Below, piece after piece: positions 8,606-17,068 of a stretch of DNA of 64,000 nucleotides; position 1 is the first letter of the stretch, and each line of letters opens with the position of its first letter. Source of the stretch: Shimia sediminis (lineage in GTDB: Bacteria > Pseudomonadota > Alphaproteobacteria > Rhodobacterales > Rhodobacteraceae). Location of the stretch: contig NZ_RYZK01000001.1 of the NCBI RefSeq assembly GCF_003990645.1, positions 124,001-188,000 of the forward strand. Direction: 5' to 3'. The notes beneath the pieces were generated by a model. The model had not been told where the DNA came from and searched no databases. It worked only from the letters and a program-made list of their open reading frames with translations. Position numbers and translations under genes: made by a program.

Positions 8606-8622
8606 TTGATAGGAAAAACCAA
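8606..8622. promoter_or_regulatory. Candidate LysR-type operator TTG-N11-CAA, copy B (divergent promoter)
   Basis: Identical to 7943-7959. It ends 14 bases before the ATG of the LysR gene and 100 bases before the YdcH-like gene, a usual place for a LysR protein to repress itself and act on the divergent gene. Confidence 0.6.
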
Positions 8623-8636
8623 ACGAAACCTGTTGT

Positions 8637-9572
8637 ATGTCACATCCTCTGCCAACCATTCGCCAGCTCCGGTATTTCGTGACCCTGGCTCAGACCGGAC
8701 AATATCGCCGTGCCGCAGAAAGACTGGGGCTCAGCCAACCGTCGCTAAGCCAGCAAATCGCGGCACTCGAAGATGTTCTGGGCTTGCGGCTTGTTGAACG
8801 TGGGCGGCGTGGTGCACAGCTTACTCCGGGGGGGCGGGACGTTCTGGAACGCGCTCAAAAAGTTCTTGATGATGTCGAAGGATTGATGGAGGCCGCCAAT
8901 GCCATGGGACGCGGAGGGGCAGGCACGCTGCATCTAGGTGCAACTGTCACGATTGGCCCGTATTTCCTTCCACGATTCCTGCAACATCTCCACATCAAGA
9001 ACCCGGATATGAAACTCGTGGCGCGTGATGGGGTGCCAAAGGATTTGCTCGAAGAATTGCTTGCTGGCACGCATGACATCATTCTCACACAAATGCCGGT
9101 GGCGGCCTCTGATTTCAGCACGCACCCGCTTTATCGCGAACCCATGCTCTTGGCGGTTGCGCGCGATCACCCCCTGGCCACGCAAAACCAAGTGGCCCGC
9201 GAAGACCTAAAAGGACAGGACGTGCTGACGCTCGGGGCCAAGCTGACATTGCACGCGCCGCTTACGCAGTTGTGTGCAGATGTCGGCGCCAGGCTGCGCG
9301 ACGACTATATCGGAACCAGCCTGGATGCTTTGCGGCAAATGGTGGCCATGAATATGGGGGTGACGTTTTTGCCCGCGCTCTACGCGCAGTCCGAGGTGCC
9401 AAAAACCGCGGGCGACGTTGTGTTGATCCCGGTGCGCGGCGGGTTTTACCGGCAGGTCGGCTTGGTTTGGCGCAAATCTTCAGGCAAGCCGCGTTTGATC
9501 GCGCAGTTTGCCGAGGTTGCCGAAAGGGTCGTCAGGGACGAATTTGCCCGCCAGGTGCAACCGGCGGGCTAA
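8637..9572 (+). CDS. OxyR-like LysR-family transcriptional regulator lacking the peroxidatic Cys
   Basis: A 311-residue LysR regulator: winged HTH at about 6-65 (LRYFVTLAQTGQYRRAA ... LSQPSLSQQIAAL), linker helix, and an effector domain closest to OxyR (LLAVARDHPLA; TSLDALRQMVAMNMGVTFLPALY). In E. coli OxyR, Cys199 and Cys208 form the redox switch. By my hand alignment the Cys199 position is Thr204 and the Cys208 position is Cys213, so a disulfide switch is unlikely. No catalase gene is adjacent. A TTG-N11-CAA box lies just upstream and is repeated upstream of module A, so the nearby YdcH-like modules are the likely targets. Confidence 0.88.
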   Translation: MSHPLPTIRQLRYFVTLAQTGQYRRAAERLGLSQPSLSQQIAALEDVLGLRLVERGRRGAQLTPGGRDVLERAQKVLDDVEGLMEAANAMGRGGAGTLHLGATVTIGPYFLPRFLQHLHIKNPDMKLVARDGVPKDLLEELLAGTHDIILTQMPVAASDFSTHPLYREPMLLAVARDHPLATQNQVAREDLKGQDVLTLGAKLTLHAPLTQLCADVGARLRDDYIGTSLDALRQMVAMNMGVTFLPALYAQSEVPKTAGDVVLIPVRGGFYRQVGLVWRKSSGKPRLIAQFAEVAERVVRDEFARQVQPAG

Positions 9573-9588
9573 GGGGTGTCAGCCCGCC
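9563..9588. terminator. Hairpin spanning the convergent stops of the LysR gene and fda
   Basis: GGCGGGCT (9563-9570) pairs with AGCCCGCC (9581-9588). The stem includes the last codons of both convergent genes, which are only 6 bases apart. There is no T-run on either side, so termination efficiency is uncertain. Confidence 0.4.
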
Positions 9589-10472
9589 ACCGAGGCGTCG
9601 TAGATCGTGCCGATGGACTGTGCGATGGTCGCGTTGAACTCATCGTCGCTTTGTTGTGCAGAAAGACCTTCGGTCAGCGCGCGGCTGAAGGATGCGATCA
9701 TGCCTGCGTTGTTGGACAGACGGTCGTTGGCCTCTTCGCGGCTATAGCCGCCGGACAGGGCGACGACGCGCATCACCTTGGGGTGGTTGACCAGCGATTG
9801 ATAGTGATTGGCGGTTTCCGGCAGGGTCAGTTTCAGCATGATCTTCTGATCGTCAGGCAATGCATCAAGCTGTTTGGTGATTTCCGCCAGCAGGATATCC
9901 TCTGCCGCGGCCTTGTCGGAAATGGAAATCGTCACTTCCGGTTCAATGATCGGCATCAGGCCATGGCCGAGGATCTGCTTGCCGATGTCAAACTGTTGCG
10001 CCACGACGGCAGCGATGCCCTGGGCATTGGCCGCGTTGATGACCGAGCGCATCTTGGTGCCAAAAACACCGGCTTTCACGGCACGTTCGCACAAGGCATC
10101 CAAGTCTGGCATCGGCTTCATGACCTGTGCGCCGTTTTCTTCGTCAGCCAATCCCTTGTCGACTTTCAAAAAAGGCACGACGCCGCGTTCTTCCCACATG
10201 TATGTGGCGGTAGGTTTTCCGTCGATCTGACGATCCATGGTCATTTCAAACAGGATCGCCCCCACGACTTTTTCACCGGTGAAAGCAGGTGCCGTGGCAA
10301 TGCGGGCGCGCATGGCGTGGATCAGATCGAACATTTCTTCTTCTGAGCCATAGGCGTCTTCTTCGACGCCATAAAGGCGCAACGCTTTGGGGGTCGAGCC
10401 GCCGGATTGGTCGAGAGCCGCAATAAAGCCCGCGCCCGAGGTCATCTGGTCGATTTGTGCTTGGTTGGCCAT
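9579..10472 (-). CDS. fda: Fructose-bisphosphate aldolase, class I
   Basis: Reversible cleavage of fructose 1,6-bisphosphate to DHAP and glyceraldehyde 3-phosphate through a Schiff base. The 297-residue length and sequence fit the bacterial class I Fda type ([13 protein letters not shown] near 19-31, [14 protein letters not shown] near 95-107, IIEPEV at about 175-180); Lys214 in IMLKLTLP is the likely Schiff-base lysine. The start is MANQAQ at 10472; the longer open frame has no homology support. It lies downstream of pgk on the same strand with a palindrome between, so glycolytic/gluconeogenic genes are clustered. Confidence 0.94.
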   Translation of the reverse strand: MANQAQIDQMTSGAGFIAALDQSGGSTPKALRLYGVEEDAYGSEEEMFDLIHAMRARIATAPAFTGEKVVGAILFEMTMDRQIDGKPTATYMWEERGVVPFLKVDKGLADEENGAQVMKPMPDLDALCERAVKAGVFGTKMRSVINAANAQGIAAVVAQQFDIGKQILGHGLMPIIEPEVTISISDKAAAEDILLAEITKQLDALPDDQKIMLKLTLPETANHYQSLVNHPKVMRVVALSGGYSREEANDRLSNNAGMIASFSRALTEGLSAQQSDDEFNATIAQSIGTIYDASVAG

Positions 10473-10587
10473 GAAGATATCCGCCCTGAAAATATGGAGT
10501 TTGCCGCTGAAATCCGCGTTTGACCCGCTTCTATGCGAGCCCTGCCTTGGTTGCAATCATGGTGGCGCTAACGACGTTCAGATCGCG

Positions 10588-10617
10588 CGTAGGTCGGACA
10601 ATTTTGTCCGACCTACG
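10588..10617. repeat. Perfect 14-bp palindrome, REP-like, between pgk and fda
   Basis: CGTAGGTCGGACAA and its exact complement are separated by 2 bases. It lies just after the pgk stop without a T-run. It could be a 3'-stabilising hairpin or one copy of a dispersed intergenic palindrome; no second copy was noticed in this window. Confidence 0.6.
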
Positions 10618-10629
10618 AGGTCGTTTGGT

Positions 10630-11820
10630 TTACTCTTCCAGCGCGGCGACACCTGGCAGAACCTTGCCTTCCATCCATTCCAGGAAAGCGCCGCCTGCAG
10701 TTGAGATGTAGCTGAAATCCCGCGCCGCGCCGGATGCATTGAGGGCTGAGACCGTGTCCCCGCCACCCGCGACCGAGGTCAACTGGCCAGATCGTGTCAA
10801 CGCGGCGGCCTTAAGGGCCGCAGCATTGGTCGCAGCATCAAAGGGTTCGATCTCGAACGCGCCGAGAGGGCCGTTCCAGATCAGGGTTTTGCTGGCTTGA
10901 AGAACGTCGGTGATGGCCGCAACGCTTTCAGGACCGGCATCCAGAATCATCGCGTCCGACGGGCAGGCGTCAAGTGCGACGGTTTCATTGTCTGCATGGG
11001 CTTCGAACTTGCGTGCCACGACAATGTCGCGCGGCAACAGGATGGCACAGCCGGTGTCCTTGGCCTTGGCCATGATCTCTTTGGCGGTATCTGTCATCAG
11101 ACGCTCGGCCAGCGAGACGCCAATGTCATATCCCTGTGCTGCCAGGAACGTGTTGGCCATGCCGCCGCCAATGACCAGAGTGTCCACCTTTTCAATGAGG
11201 TTCGACAGGAGTTCCAGCTTTGTTGACACCTTTGCGCCGCCAACGACTGCGGTCACCGGACGTTCCGGTTTGCTGAGCGCACTTTCCAATGCTTCGAGTT
11301 CTGCCTGCATCAAACGTCCCGCACAGGCGGGGAGGAGACGGGCGAGACCTTCGGTCGAGCTGTGCGCGCGGTGTGCGGCCGAAAACGCATCGTTGCAATA
11401 AACGTCCCCGAGCCTGGCCATTCCCGCAGCCAGATCGGGATCGTTCTTGGTTTCACCGGCGTGAAAGCGCGTGTTTTCCAACAACAGAATCTGACCCGGT
11501 TGCAGGGTTTCTGCAGCCAGTTCGGCCTCGGTCCCGACGCAATCGGCAGCAAAAACAACCGGCGCTTCAAAAGCTTGCTCCAGGGTTGGCACAAGCTGTT
11601 TCAACGACAGGTTTTCGCGGCGCTCACCACCCGGACGGCCAAAGTGGGCCAGCAGAACCGGACGCCCGCCAGAGGCCAGGATGTGCTTGACGGTTGGGGC
11701 GATCCGCAAAATGCGTGTCGCATCCGTGACAACGCCATCGAGAGTCGGAACATTGATATCCACGCGTGTCAGAACGCGTTTGCCGTCCAATTCCATCTGG
11801 TCAAGGGTTTTCCAGCTCAT
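10630..11820 (-). CDS. pgk: Phosphoglycerate kinase
   Basis: Reversible phosphoryl transfer between 1,3-bisphosphoglycerate and ADP. The 396-residue protein has the N-terminal substrate signature RVDINVP, the HFGRPGG segment, KVSTKLELL, and the C-terminal nucleotide-binding region ending [14 protein letters not shown]. The start MSWKTL at 11820 has a GGAG site (GGAGACGATT before ATG); a start six codons upstream has no such support. It is divergent from the cyclophilin genes. Confidence 0.96.
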   Translation of the reverse strand: MSWKTLDQMELDGKRVLTRVDINVPTLDGVVTDATRILRIAPTVKHILASGGRPVLLAHFGRPGGERRENLSLKQLVPTLEQAFEAPVVFAADCVGTEAELAAETLQPGQILLLENTRFHAGETKNDPDLAAGMARLGDVYCNDAFSAAHRAHSSTEGLARLLPACAGRLMQAELEALESALSKPERPVTAVVGGAKVSTKLELLSNLIEKVDTLVIGGGMANTFLAAQGYDIGVSLAERLMTDTAKEIMAKAKDTGCAILLPRDIVVARKFEAHADNETVALDACPSDAMILDAGPESVAAITDVLQASKTLIWNGPLGAFEIEPFDAATNAAALKAAALTRSGQLTSVAGGGDTVSALNASGAARDFSYISTAGGAFLEWMEGKVLPGVAALEE

Positions 11821-11945
11821 AATCGTCTCCGTCAGCAAATCTTTGCCCTGTTCTCTATAGGAAACACCGTCCTCGTCAATGCGATCTCTTGGCTTTACCG
11901 CCCCACATGATTAACTAGCGCGCAAAGATATGACAGGAGGGCCCC

Positions 11946-12458
11946 ATGGCCGAGATCAAAGACCCCGAAAACACCATCGTGATGGAGCTGAAAGACGGCA
12001 ATGTCGTGATCGAACTGATGCCGGATATTGCGCCGGGACATTGTGAGCGCATGAAAGAGCTTGCCCGCTCGGGCCAGTATGACAACGTGTGCTTTCACCG
12101 CGTGATCGACGGGTTCATGGCGCAATCCGGGGATGTCGCCAATGGCAACATGGAGAATAATTTCAACCTGCGCAGCGCGGGCACCGGTGGGTCGGATCTT
12201 CCCAACCTCAAGGCCGAGTTCAGCCGCATTCCGCATGATCGCGGAACCCTGGGTGCCGCACGCAGCCAAATGCCTGACAGCGCAAACTCGCAGTTCTTCA
12301 TCAACTTCAGCGACAATCACTTTCTGAACGGCCAATATACTGTTTACGGCCGGGTGATCGAGGGCATGGAACATGTCGATGCCATCACTCGCGGTGAGCC
12401 GCCAGCGAGCCCTGACCGTATGATCTCGGTGAAAGTGGCCGCAGATGTCGCGGAGTAA
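11946..12458 (+). CDS. ppiB: Cyclophilin-type peptidyl-prolyl isomerase, cytoplasmic
   Basis: Cis-trans isomerisation of X-Pro bonds. At 170 residues it has the cyclophilin core FHRVIDGFMAQSGD at about 52-65, NSQFFINFSDN near 115-125 and the Asn-Gly-x-Tyr turn. No signal peptide, so cytoplasmic. Strong AGGAGG site before the ATG. Its last 14 bases overlap the start of a second, membrane-anchored cyclophilin, so one transcript serves both compartments. Confidence 0.93.
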   Translation: MAEIKDPENTIVMELKDGNVVIELMPDIAPGHCERMKELARSGQYDNVCFHRVIDGFMAQSGDVANGNMENNFNLRSAGTGGSDLPNLKAEFSRIPHDRGTLGAARSQMPDSANSQFFINFSDNHFLNGQYTVYGRVIEGMEHVDAITRGEPPASPDRMISVKVAADVAE

Positions 12459-13104
12459 AAAACTTCTTTCCCTGATCCTTGTGGCCGTTGCGATTGCAGC
12501 GGCCGTCGCTTGGTGGCTGAACAGCGGCGACGAACCTGCGCCAGCGGTTGAAGACACCAGCACAACCGAAACGACCGAAACCAGCGGTGAGTTGGTGGTG
12601 CCGGACGGGGCGGACATTGCCATCGCGATCTCAGGCGAGGCAAATGGGGTCGTTGCGATCGATCTGTTCGAGGACATCGCGCCGCAACACGCCGAGCGCA
12701 TCAAGACATTGGCGGCGGCTGGTGCCTATGACAACGTGGTCTTTCACCGTGTTATCGAAGGATTCATGGCGCAGACCGGCGATGTGGAGTTCGGCAAGGT
12801 AGGCGGCGACATGCGGCGCGCGGGCATGGGGGCATCGCAGCACCCTGATCTGCCTGCGGAGTTTTCTGACAAGCCGTTTGACCGTGGCATTGTCGGCATG
12901 GCCCGTTCGCAGAACCCAAATTCCGCCAACTCGCAGTTCTTCATCATGTTTGCACCTGGTCATTTCCTGAATGGCCAATACACCGTTGTTGGCAAAGTGG
13001 TTGCAGGCATGGAGGTTGTGGATGCGATCAAGTTGGGCAAGGGGCCAAATGGCGCCGTGATTGGCCAGCCAGACGTCATGCAGAAGCTGATTGTCGCGGA
13101 GTAA
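12445..13104 (+). CDS. Membrane-anchored cyclophilin peptidyl-prolyl isomerase
   Basis: A 219-residue cyclophilin with an N-terminal positively charged membrane anchor (about 5-25, KKLLSLILVAVAIAAAVAWW), a Thr/Glu/Pro-rich periplasmic linker (about 28-48) and a cyclophilin domain (FHRVIEGFMAQTGD; NSQFFIMFAPGH). It is likely a periplasmic folding factor tethered to the inner membrane. No Cys follows the hydrophobic segment, so it is not a lipoprotein. It overlaps the preceding ppiB by 14 bases and ends in a clear terminator. Confidence 0.9.
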   Translation: MSRSKKLLSLILVAVAIAAAVAWWLNSGDEPAPAVEDTSTTETTETSGELVVPDGADIAIAISGEANGVVAIDLFEDIAPQHAERIKTLAAAGAYDNVVFHRVIEGFMAQTGDVEFGKVGGDMRRAGMGASQHPDLPAEFSDKPFDRGIVGMARSQNPNSANSQFFIMFAPGHFLNGQYTVVGKVVAGMEVVDAIKLGKGPNGAVIGQPDVMQKLIVAE

Positions 13105-13134
13105 GGCACGTCACCAAGCATCAAACTGTTGTGA

Positions 13135-13164
13135 GGGGGGCTATCCGGCCCCCCTTATTTTTTG
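13135..13164 (+). terminator. Rho-independent terminator of the cyclophilin operon
   Basis: GGGGGGC (13135-13141) pairs with GCCCCCC (13148-13154) over a 6-base loop and is followed by TTATTTTTTT. Confidence 0.88.
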
Positions 13165-13198
13165 CGAGCCTTCCCTGTGGTCACAGGAGGGCACAATC

Positions 13199-14167
13199 AT
13201 GATCCGCTTGCTTTTAGCCTTGTTCAGCCTCATGTCGTGGGTTTCAGCCGTACAGGCAAACCCCGACTTCTGGAAACACGAGTGGCCTGAGACGGATTTT
13301 GCAAAGACCACGGTCAGCAGTTGGACCGAAGTCTTGTCAGGTGGCCCTCCCAAAGATGGCATTCCCGCCTTGAGTGATCCGCAGTTCATTCGGGCCTCGG
13401 ACGAGACGCGCATCGGCAAGATTGAACCGGTGATTACGGTTGAGATCCCGGGAGCTGCGCCGCGTGCCTATCCTCTGCGGTACCTGACGTGGCATGAGAT
13501 TGTGAATGACACGGTGGCGGGCGTACCTGTTGCCGTCACGTTTTGCCCTTTGTGCAACTCGGCACTTACCTTTGACCGACGGGCTGGGGGTCAGGTCCTG
13601 ACCTTTGGCGTGTCTGGCAAGCTGCGCAATTCAGACATGATCATGTACGACCGTGAAACCCAAAGCTGGTGGCAGCAGGCCATCGGAACCGCCATCGTCG
13701 GCGACCTTACGGGCACCGAGTTGACCCTGGTGGTCAGCTGGATGGAAGGTTGGGATCAGTTTCGCACGCGCAACCCGGATGGGCTGGTGATGGCTGAGCC
13801 GCCTCATAACCGCCGGTATGGGCGCAATCCCTACGAGAGTTACGACAGTTCAAAACGTCCATTCCTCTACAATGGCGAACTGCCGCCGCATGGGATTGCG
13901 GCCTTATCGCGGGTGGTTCGGGTTGGGGATCGTGCCTGGCCCATGCAGCGGCTGCGTGACAAAGGCGTCGTGCGCGAGGCCGGGTTGGAAATCAGCTGGC
14001 AACCGGGGCAGGCCTCAGCTTTGGATGCGGGAACGATGTCACGAGGGCGGGATGTCGGTTCGATCCGTGTGCGTGACAGTCAAGGACGCGATGTGGCCCA
14101 TGACGTCATGTTTGCCTTTGCCTACCATGCTTTCTGGCCAGATGGGGCGTGGATGCTGGGCCAGTAA
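13199..14167 (+). CDS. Secreted DUF3179 domain protein
   Basis: A 322-residue protein with an N-terminal signal peptide (MIRLLLALFSLMSWVSAVQA) and a DUF3179 domain, recognisable from the YLTWHEIVND, VTFCPLCNSALTFDR and YDRETQSWWQQ segments. The CPLC pair suggests a metal or redox site, but the family's activity is unknown. The start at 13199 has an AGGAGGG site, and only this start gives a signal peptide; the longer frame would run through the terminator. Downstream it converges with a bactofilin gene. Confidence 0.87.
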   Translation: MIRLLLALFSLMSWVSAVQANPDFWKHEWPETDFAKTTVSSWTEVLSGGPPKDGIPALSDPQFIRASDETRIGKIEPVITVEIPGAAPRAYPLRYLTWHEIVNDTVAGVPVAVTFCPLCNSALTFDRRAGGQVLTFGVSGKLRNSDMIMYDRETQSWWQQAIGTAIVGDLTGTELTLVVSWMEGWDQFRTRNPDGLVMAEPPHNRRYGRNPYESYDSSKRPFLYNGELPPHGIAALSRVVRVGDRAWPMQRLRDKGVVREAGLEISWQPGQASALDAGTMSRGRDVGSIRVRDSQGRDVAHDVMFAFAYHAFWPDGAWMLGQ

Positions 14168-14208
14168 GCGATCCACCTGCCGCGATGCCGTCCCGGTGAG
14201 ACAAAGAA

Positions 14209-14235
14209 AAAGAGCGCCCGGACAGGACGCTCTTT
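14209..14235 (-). terminator. Rho-independent terminator after the bactofilin gene
   Basis: AAAGAGCG (14209-14216) pairs with CGCTCTTT (14228-14235) across an 11-base loop; the minus strand continues into CTTTTTCTTTG. Confidence 0.72.
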
Positions 14236-14259
14236 CCAAAAATTCGCTTGGTAAACCGA

Positions 14260-14769
14260 TCAGGCGTCGGCCTTGGGCGCGGCTGCTTGGGCAGGGGCGG
14301 CGGCTTTCTTCTTGGTCAGCGGGTCGTCCTGACGCTGGACCGAACCTTCGAAATGCGCGCCGCTCTCGATCGCGATGGTCTTGTGGATGATGTCACCCTC
14401 AACACGAGCCGTCGATGTCAGGCGAACCTTGAGGCCACGCACGCGGCCAACAATTCGGCCATTGACGACGACATCATCAGCAATCACTTCGCCTTTGATG
14501 GTGGCGCTCTCGCCCACGGTCAGCAGGTGCGCACGAATGTCGCCTTCGACGGTGCCTTCAACCTGGATATCGCCTGTGGTCTTCAGATTGCCGGAAATGT
14601 GCAGATCCGAAGACAGGATCGATGCCGGTGGCTTGGCCTTTGGGGCGGTCGACGCTTTGAAGTCTGTCGTCGGCTTTGGCGGCACGGCAGAAGGTGTTTC
14701 GGGCGCAGCAGGCTTAGCCATATCAGCTGATTTCGGTGCGGGTTCGTTGATTTTGCTCTTAGAAAACAT
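14260..14769 (-). CDS. Bactofilin-family cytoskeletal protein
   Basis: A 169-residue protein with a disordered Pro/Ala/Lys-rich N-terminus (about 1-48), a beta-helical bactofilin domain (about 50-145, repeats GNLKTTGDIQVEGTVEGDI, GEVIADDVVVNG) and a Lys/Ala-rich tail. Bactofilins polymerise without nucleotide at the membrane and scaffold cell-wall enzymes. It overlaps the end of an M23 peptidase gene by 11 bases, matching the known functional pairing of bactofilins with LytM peptidases in curvature and morphogenesis. Confidence 0.93.
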   Translation of the reverse strand: MFSKSKINEPAPKSADMAKPAAPETPSAVPPKPTTDFKASTAPKAKPPASILSSDLHISGNLKTTGDIQVEGTVEGDIRAHLLTVGESATIKGEVIADDVVVNGRIVGRVRGLKVRLTSTARVEGDIIHKTIAIESGAHFEGSVQRQDDPLTKKKAAAPAQAAAPKADA

Positions 14770-16072
14770 TTCTTCCAGCCTTGATAAATTTCATCGGGTT
14801 CTGGGCGCGACCATTCATCCGGATTTCATAGTGCAGGTGCGTCCCGGTCGACCGTCCAGAGTTGCCCATATCACCAATATGATCCCCACGCGAGACCCTT
14901 TGTCCAACCTTCACGCGGATTTTCGCCAAGTGGGCGTAGCGGGTTTCGATTCCGAATTCGTGCTTGATCTTGATCAGGCGGCCATATCCCGACAGCCAGT
15001 CGGCGTGAATCACGACGCCATCTGCGGTTGAAAGGATCGGTGTGCCGTGTTTTCCAGCAAAATCGGTGCCGTTATGCATCCGGCCCCAGCGCATGCCAAA
15101 GCCACTGGTGTAGCGAAAGGCGCTCTTGATCGGGATATCAAACGGCGCAGTTTCCGCCGCGATCCGATACATGTTCAACTCGTCCATCTGATCCAGAAGG
15201 CGGTTGGCGCGGACAGTTTCCTTGGTCAATTGGCCGCCCTTGGTCGAGAATGACATCGGCATCAAGGGACCACCCTGGCCATTGTACCCACGGCGTACCT
15301 GCTCCAGCATCGACTTGGTGTCCATACCTGCGGCCTGGAACATTTTTTCCAGCGGATCGACCGAGATGGTCATGGCGTCTTCAAGCTGACGGAAGATCTG
15401 ATCGTTCTTCTCTTCCATCAGGGCCAGTTCCAGCTGCATCTCTTTTGCCGCGTCCAGTGCCGCCTTGGCATCCGCCAGAACCTGGTCGCGCTCGGCGGCA
15501 GTTTCGGCCAGGACCGTCGACAGCGTGTCGAGCATGTCATTGCCCAGGGGCGAGGCACCAGCATCAGCGAGTGCGTTTTGCGAGGCATCCTGACTCAGCG
15601 ATTTGGCCTCTGCCAAGGCCAGCTCGCGCTCTTTCATGGTGCGCCGCAAGGTGGACTGAATCACTTCGATCCCGGTTTCCAACTCGCGGCGGCGGGCTTC
15701 CGACGCCAGCAGTTCTGACTGCATGTCAGAGATTTGGCTCAGTGCCGAGTTGAACCGCTGCTGCGCAGCCAATGCTTCCTCGGTGCGCGCGTCGCGCTCT
15801 TCCGAGAGATCATTCAGGCGTTGTTCATAGGTTTGTTGATCGCGACGTGCCTGTTCGCGAAAATTGCCCGAGCCAATCGAATCCATCAACAGGATTGCTG
15901 TCGCCACGATGGTCCATGCAACGATGACCGATCCACCCGCGAAAGCGATGAGTTGGGTTGCCGGGCGCAGACGGATAAAGCGCGTGTCTTCCTCTGAGCG
16001 CAGAAACAGCCGCCGCTCGGGAAACCAGCGCTCGAGAAGCGCGTGAACTTTAATAGCCAGACGTGAACGCAC
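14759..16072 (-). CDS. M23 (LytM) peptidoglycan endopeptidase with membrane anchor and coiled coil
   Basis: The 437-residue protein has a basic cytoplasmic N-terminus, a membrane helix at about 42-65, a long coiled coil (about 75-240) and a C-terminal LytM/M23 domain with the zinc ligands HNGTD (HxxxD) and THLHYE (HxH). It likely cleaves peptide cross-links or activates amidases in the periplasm. The start is GTG at 16072 with an AGGAC site. It overlaps the following bactofilin gene, implying a shared morphogenesis role. Confidence 0.93.
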   Translation of the reverse strand: MRSRLAIKVHALLERWFPERRLFLRSEEDTRFIRLRPATQLIAFAGGSVIVAWTIVATAILLMDSIGSGNFREQARRDQQTYEQRLNDLSEERDARTEEALAAQQRFNSALSQISDMQSELLASEARRRELETGIEVIQSTLRRTMKERELALAEAKSLSQDASQNALADAGASPLGNDMLDTLSTVLAETAAERDQVLADAKAALDAAKEMQLELALMEEKNDQIFRQLEDAMTISVDPLEKMFQAAGMDTKSMLEQVRRGYNGQGGPLMPMSFSTKGGQLTKETVRANRLLDQMDELNMYRIAAETAPFDIPIKSAFRYTSGFGMRWGRMHNGTDFAGKHGTPILSTADGVVIHADWLSGYGRLIKIKHEFGIETRYAHLAKIRVKVGQRVSRGDHIGDMGNSGRSTGTHLHYEIRMNGRAQNPMKFIKAGRNVF

Positions 16073-16208
16073 GTGAATTTGTCCTTAGTCCCATCCCAAC
16101 AATCCGGACTTCTGATGTCCCGGCCCGGATTTCTTAACGATTGCTTACCTTTGGGGCAAGGATTTTGCTACACCATACAGAGCGGCATGGACGCGCACTG
16201 AAAAAACA

Positions 16209-16226
16209 GGCAAGGAATTGCTTGCC
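16209..16226 (-). terminator. Rho-independent terminator after the bcp/DUF455 operon
   Basis: GGCAAG (16209-16214) pairs with CTTGCC (16221-16226); the minus strand continues TGTTTTTT. It sits 6 bases after the DUF455 stop. Confidence 0.75.
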
Positions 16227-16231
16227 AAATC

Positions 16232-17068
16232 CTAGGATCCGCGTTGTTTAAGGGGCGTTTCTTCGGCCAAAGGCCAATAGAAATCAGGGGGCAAGCCCGC
16301 TTCGGCCCGTTTCTCTTCGTTGAAGGGCGGTTTCAGTGCCGAGTGAAAATACCGACGTACAAGACCATGAAAGGTGTCTTTGGGATCTTTCTCGTGCCGT
16401 CCACACAGGAAATGGAACCACTTTGATCCATAAGCCACGTGGCCGACTTCTTCGGAGTAGATGATCTCGAGCGCTTCAACCGTGGCGTTTTGCTTGGCTT
16501 TGCGAAAAATCTCGATCATGCCCGGAGTCACATCCAAACCACGCGCTTCCAGCACCATGGGCACCACTGCCAATCGCCCCATAAAGTCCTCGGCCGTGTC
16601 TTCGGCGGCGCGCCACATACCGGCATGGGCGGGCAGGGCGCCATAATAGCTGTCCATGTCTTCCAGGCAGTCACAAACAAGATTGAAGTGTTTGGATTCC
16701 TCATCCGCAGCCTTCACCCAGTCATCATAGAACCCCATCGGCATCGGGTGGTCAGAAAACCGAGCAATAATGTCCCAGTGCAGGTCAACGGCGTTCAATT
16801 CGATGTGCGCCACGGCGTGTAACAGCGCGATGCGTCCTTGCGGGCTACCGGGGCGCCGACGGGGGACATCGCGGGGGGACAACAACTCGGGCCTGTCGGG
16901 TCGGGACGGGCGCAAGGGCGGTTGCGCATTGCCAATCGCAAGTGGCGCACCCGCATCGCGCGCGGCGAACCAGTCTGCTGCATATCTGTGGCTCAGCGCG
17001 GTCTTGGCGCGCCCGTCAGCGGTGGTCAGAACCTCCACTGCCATTTGGGAAAGTGTTTTTGTGGTCAC
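16232..17068 (-). CDS. DUF455 ferritin-like protein
   Basis: A 278-residue, mostly helical protein of the DUF455 family. Ferritin-like carboxylate/His ligands are visible (AHIELNAVDLHWD, DEESKHF, EARGLD, SEEVGHVAYG), suggesting a di-iron four-helix bundle similar to that of MiaE-type hydroxylases; the substrate is unknown. It starts at a GTG that overlaps the stop of bcp as GTGA, so translation is coupled to the peroxiredoxin gene upstream. This pairing may reflect an iron/peroxide context (inference). Confidence 0.86.
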   Translation of the reverse strand: MTTKTLSQMAVEVLTTADGRAKTALSHRYAADWFAARDAGAPLAIGNAQPPLRPSRPDRPELLSPRDVPRRRPGSPQGRIALLHAVAHIELNAVDLHWDIIARFSDHPMPMGFYDDWVKAADEESKHFNLVCDCLEDMDSYYGALPAHAGMWRAAEDTAEDFMGRLAVVPMVLEARGLDVTPGMIEIFRKAKQNATVEALEIIYSEEVGHVAYGSKWFHFLCGRHEKDPKDTFHGLVRRYFHSALKPPFNEEKRAEAGLPPDFYWPLAEETPLKQRGS

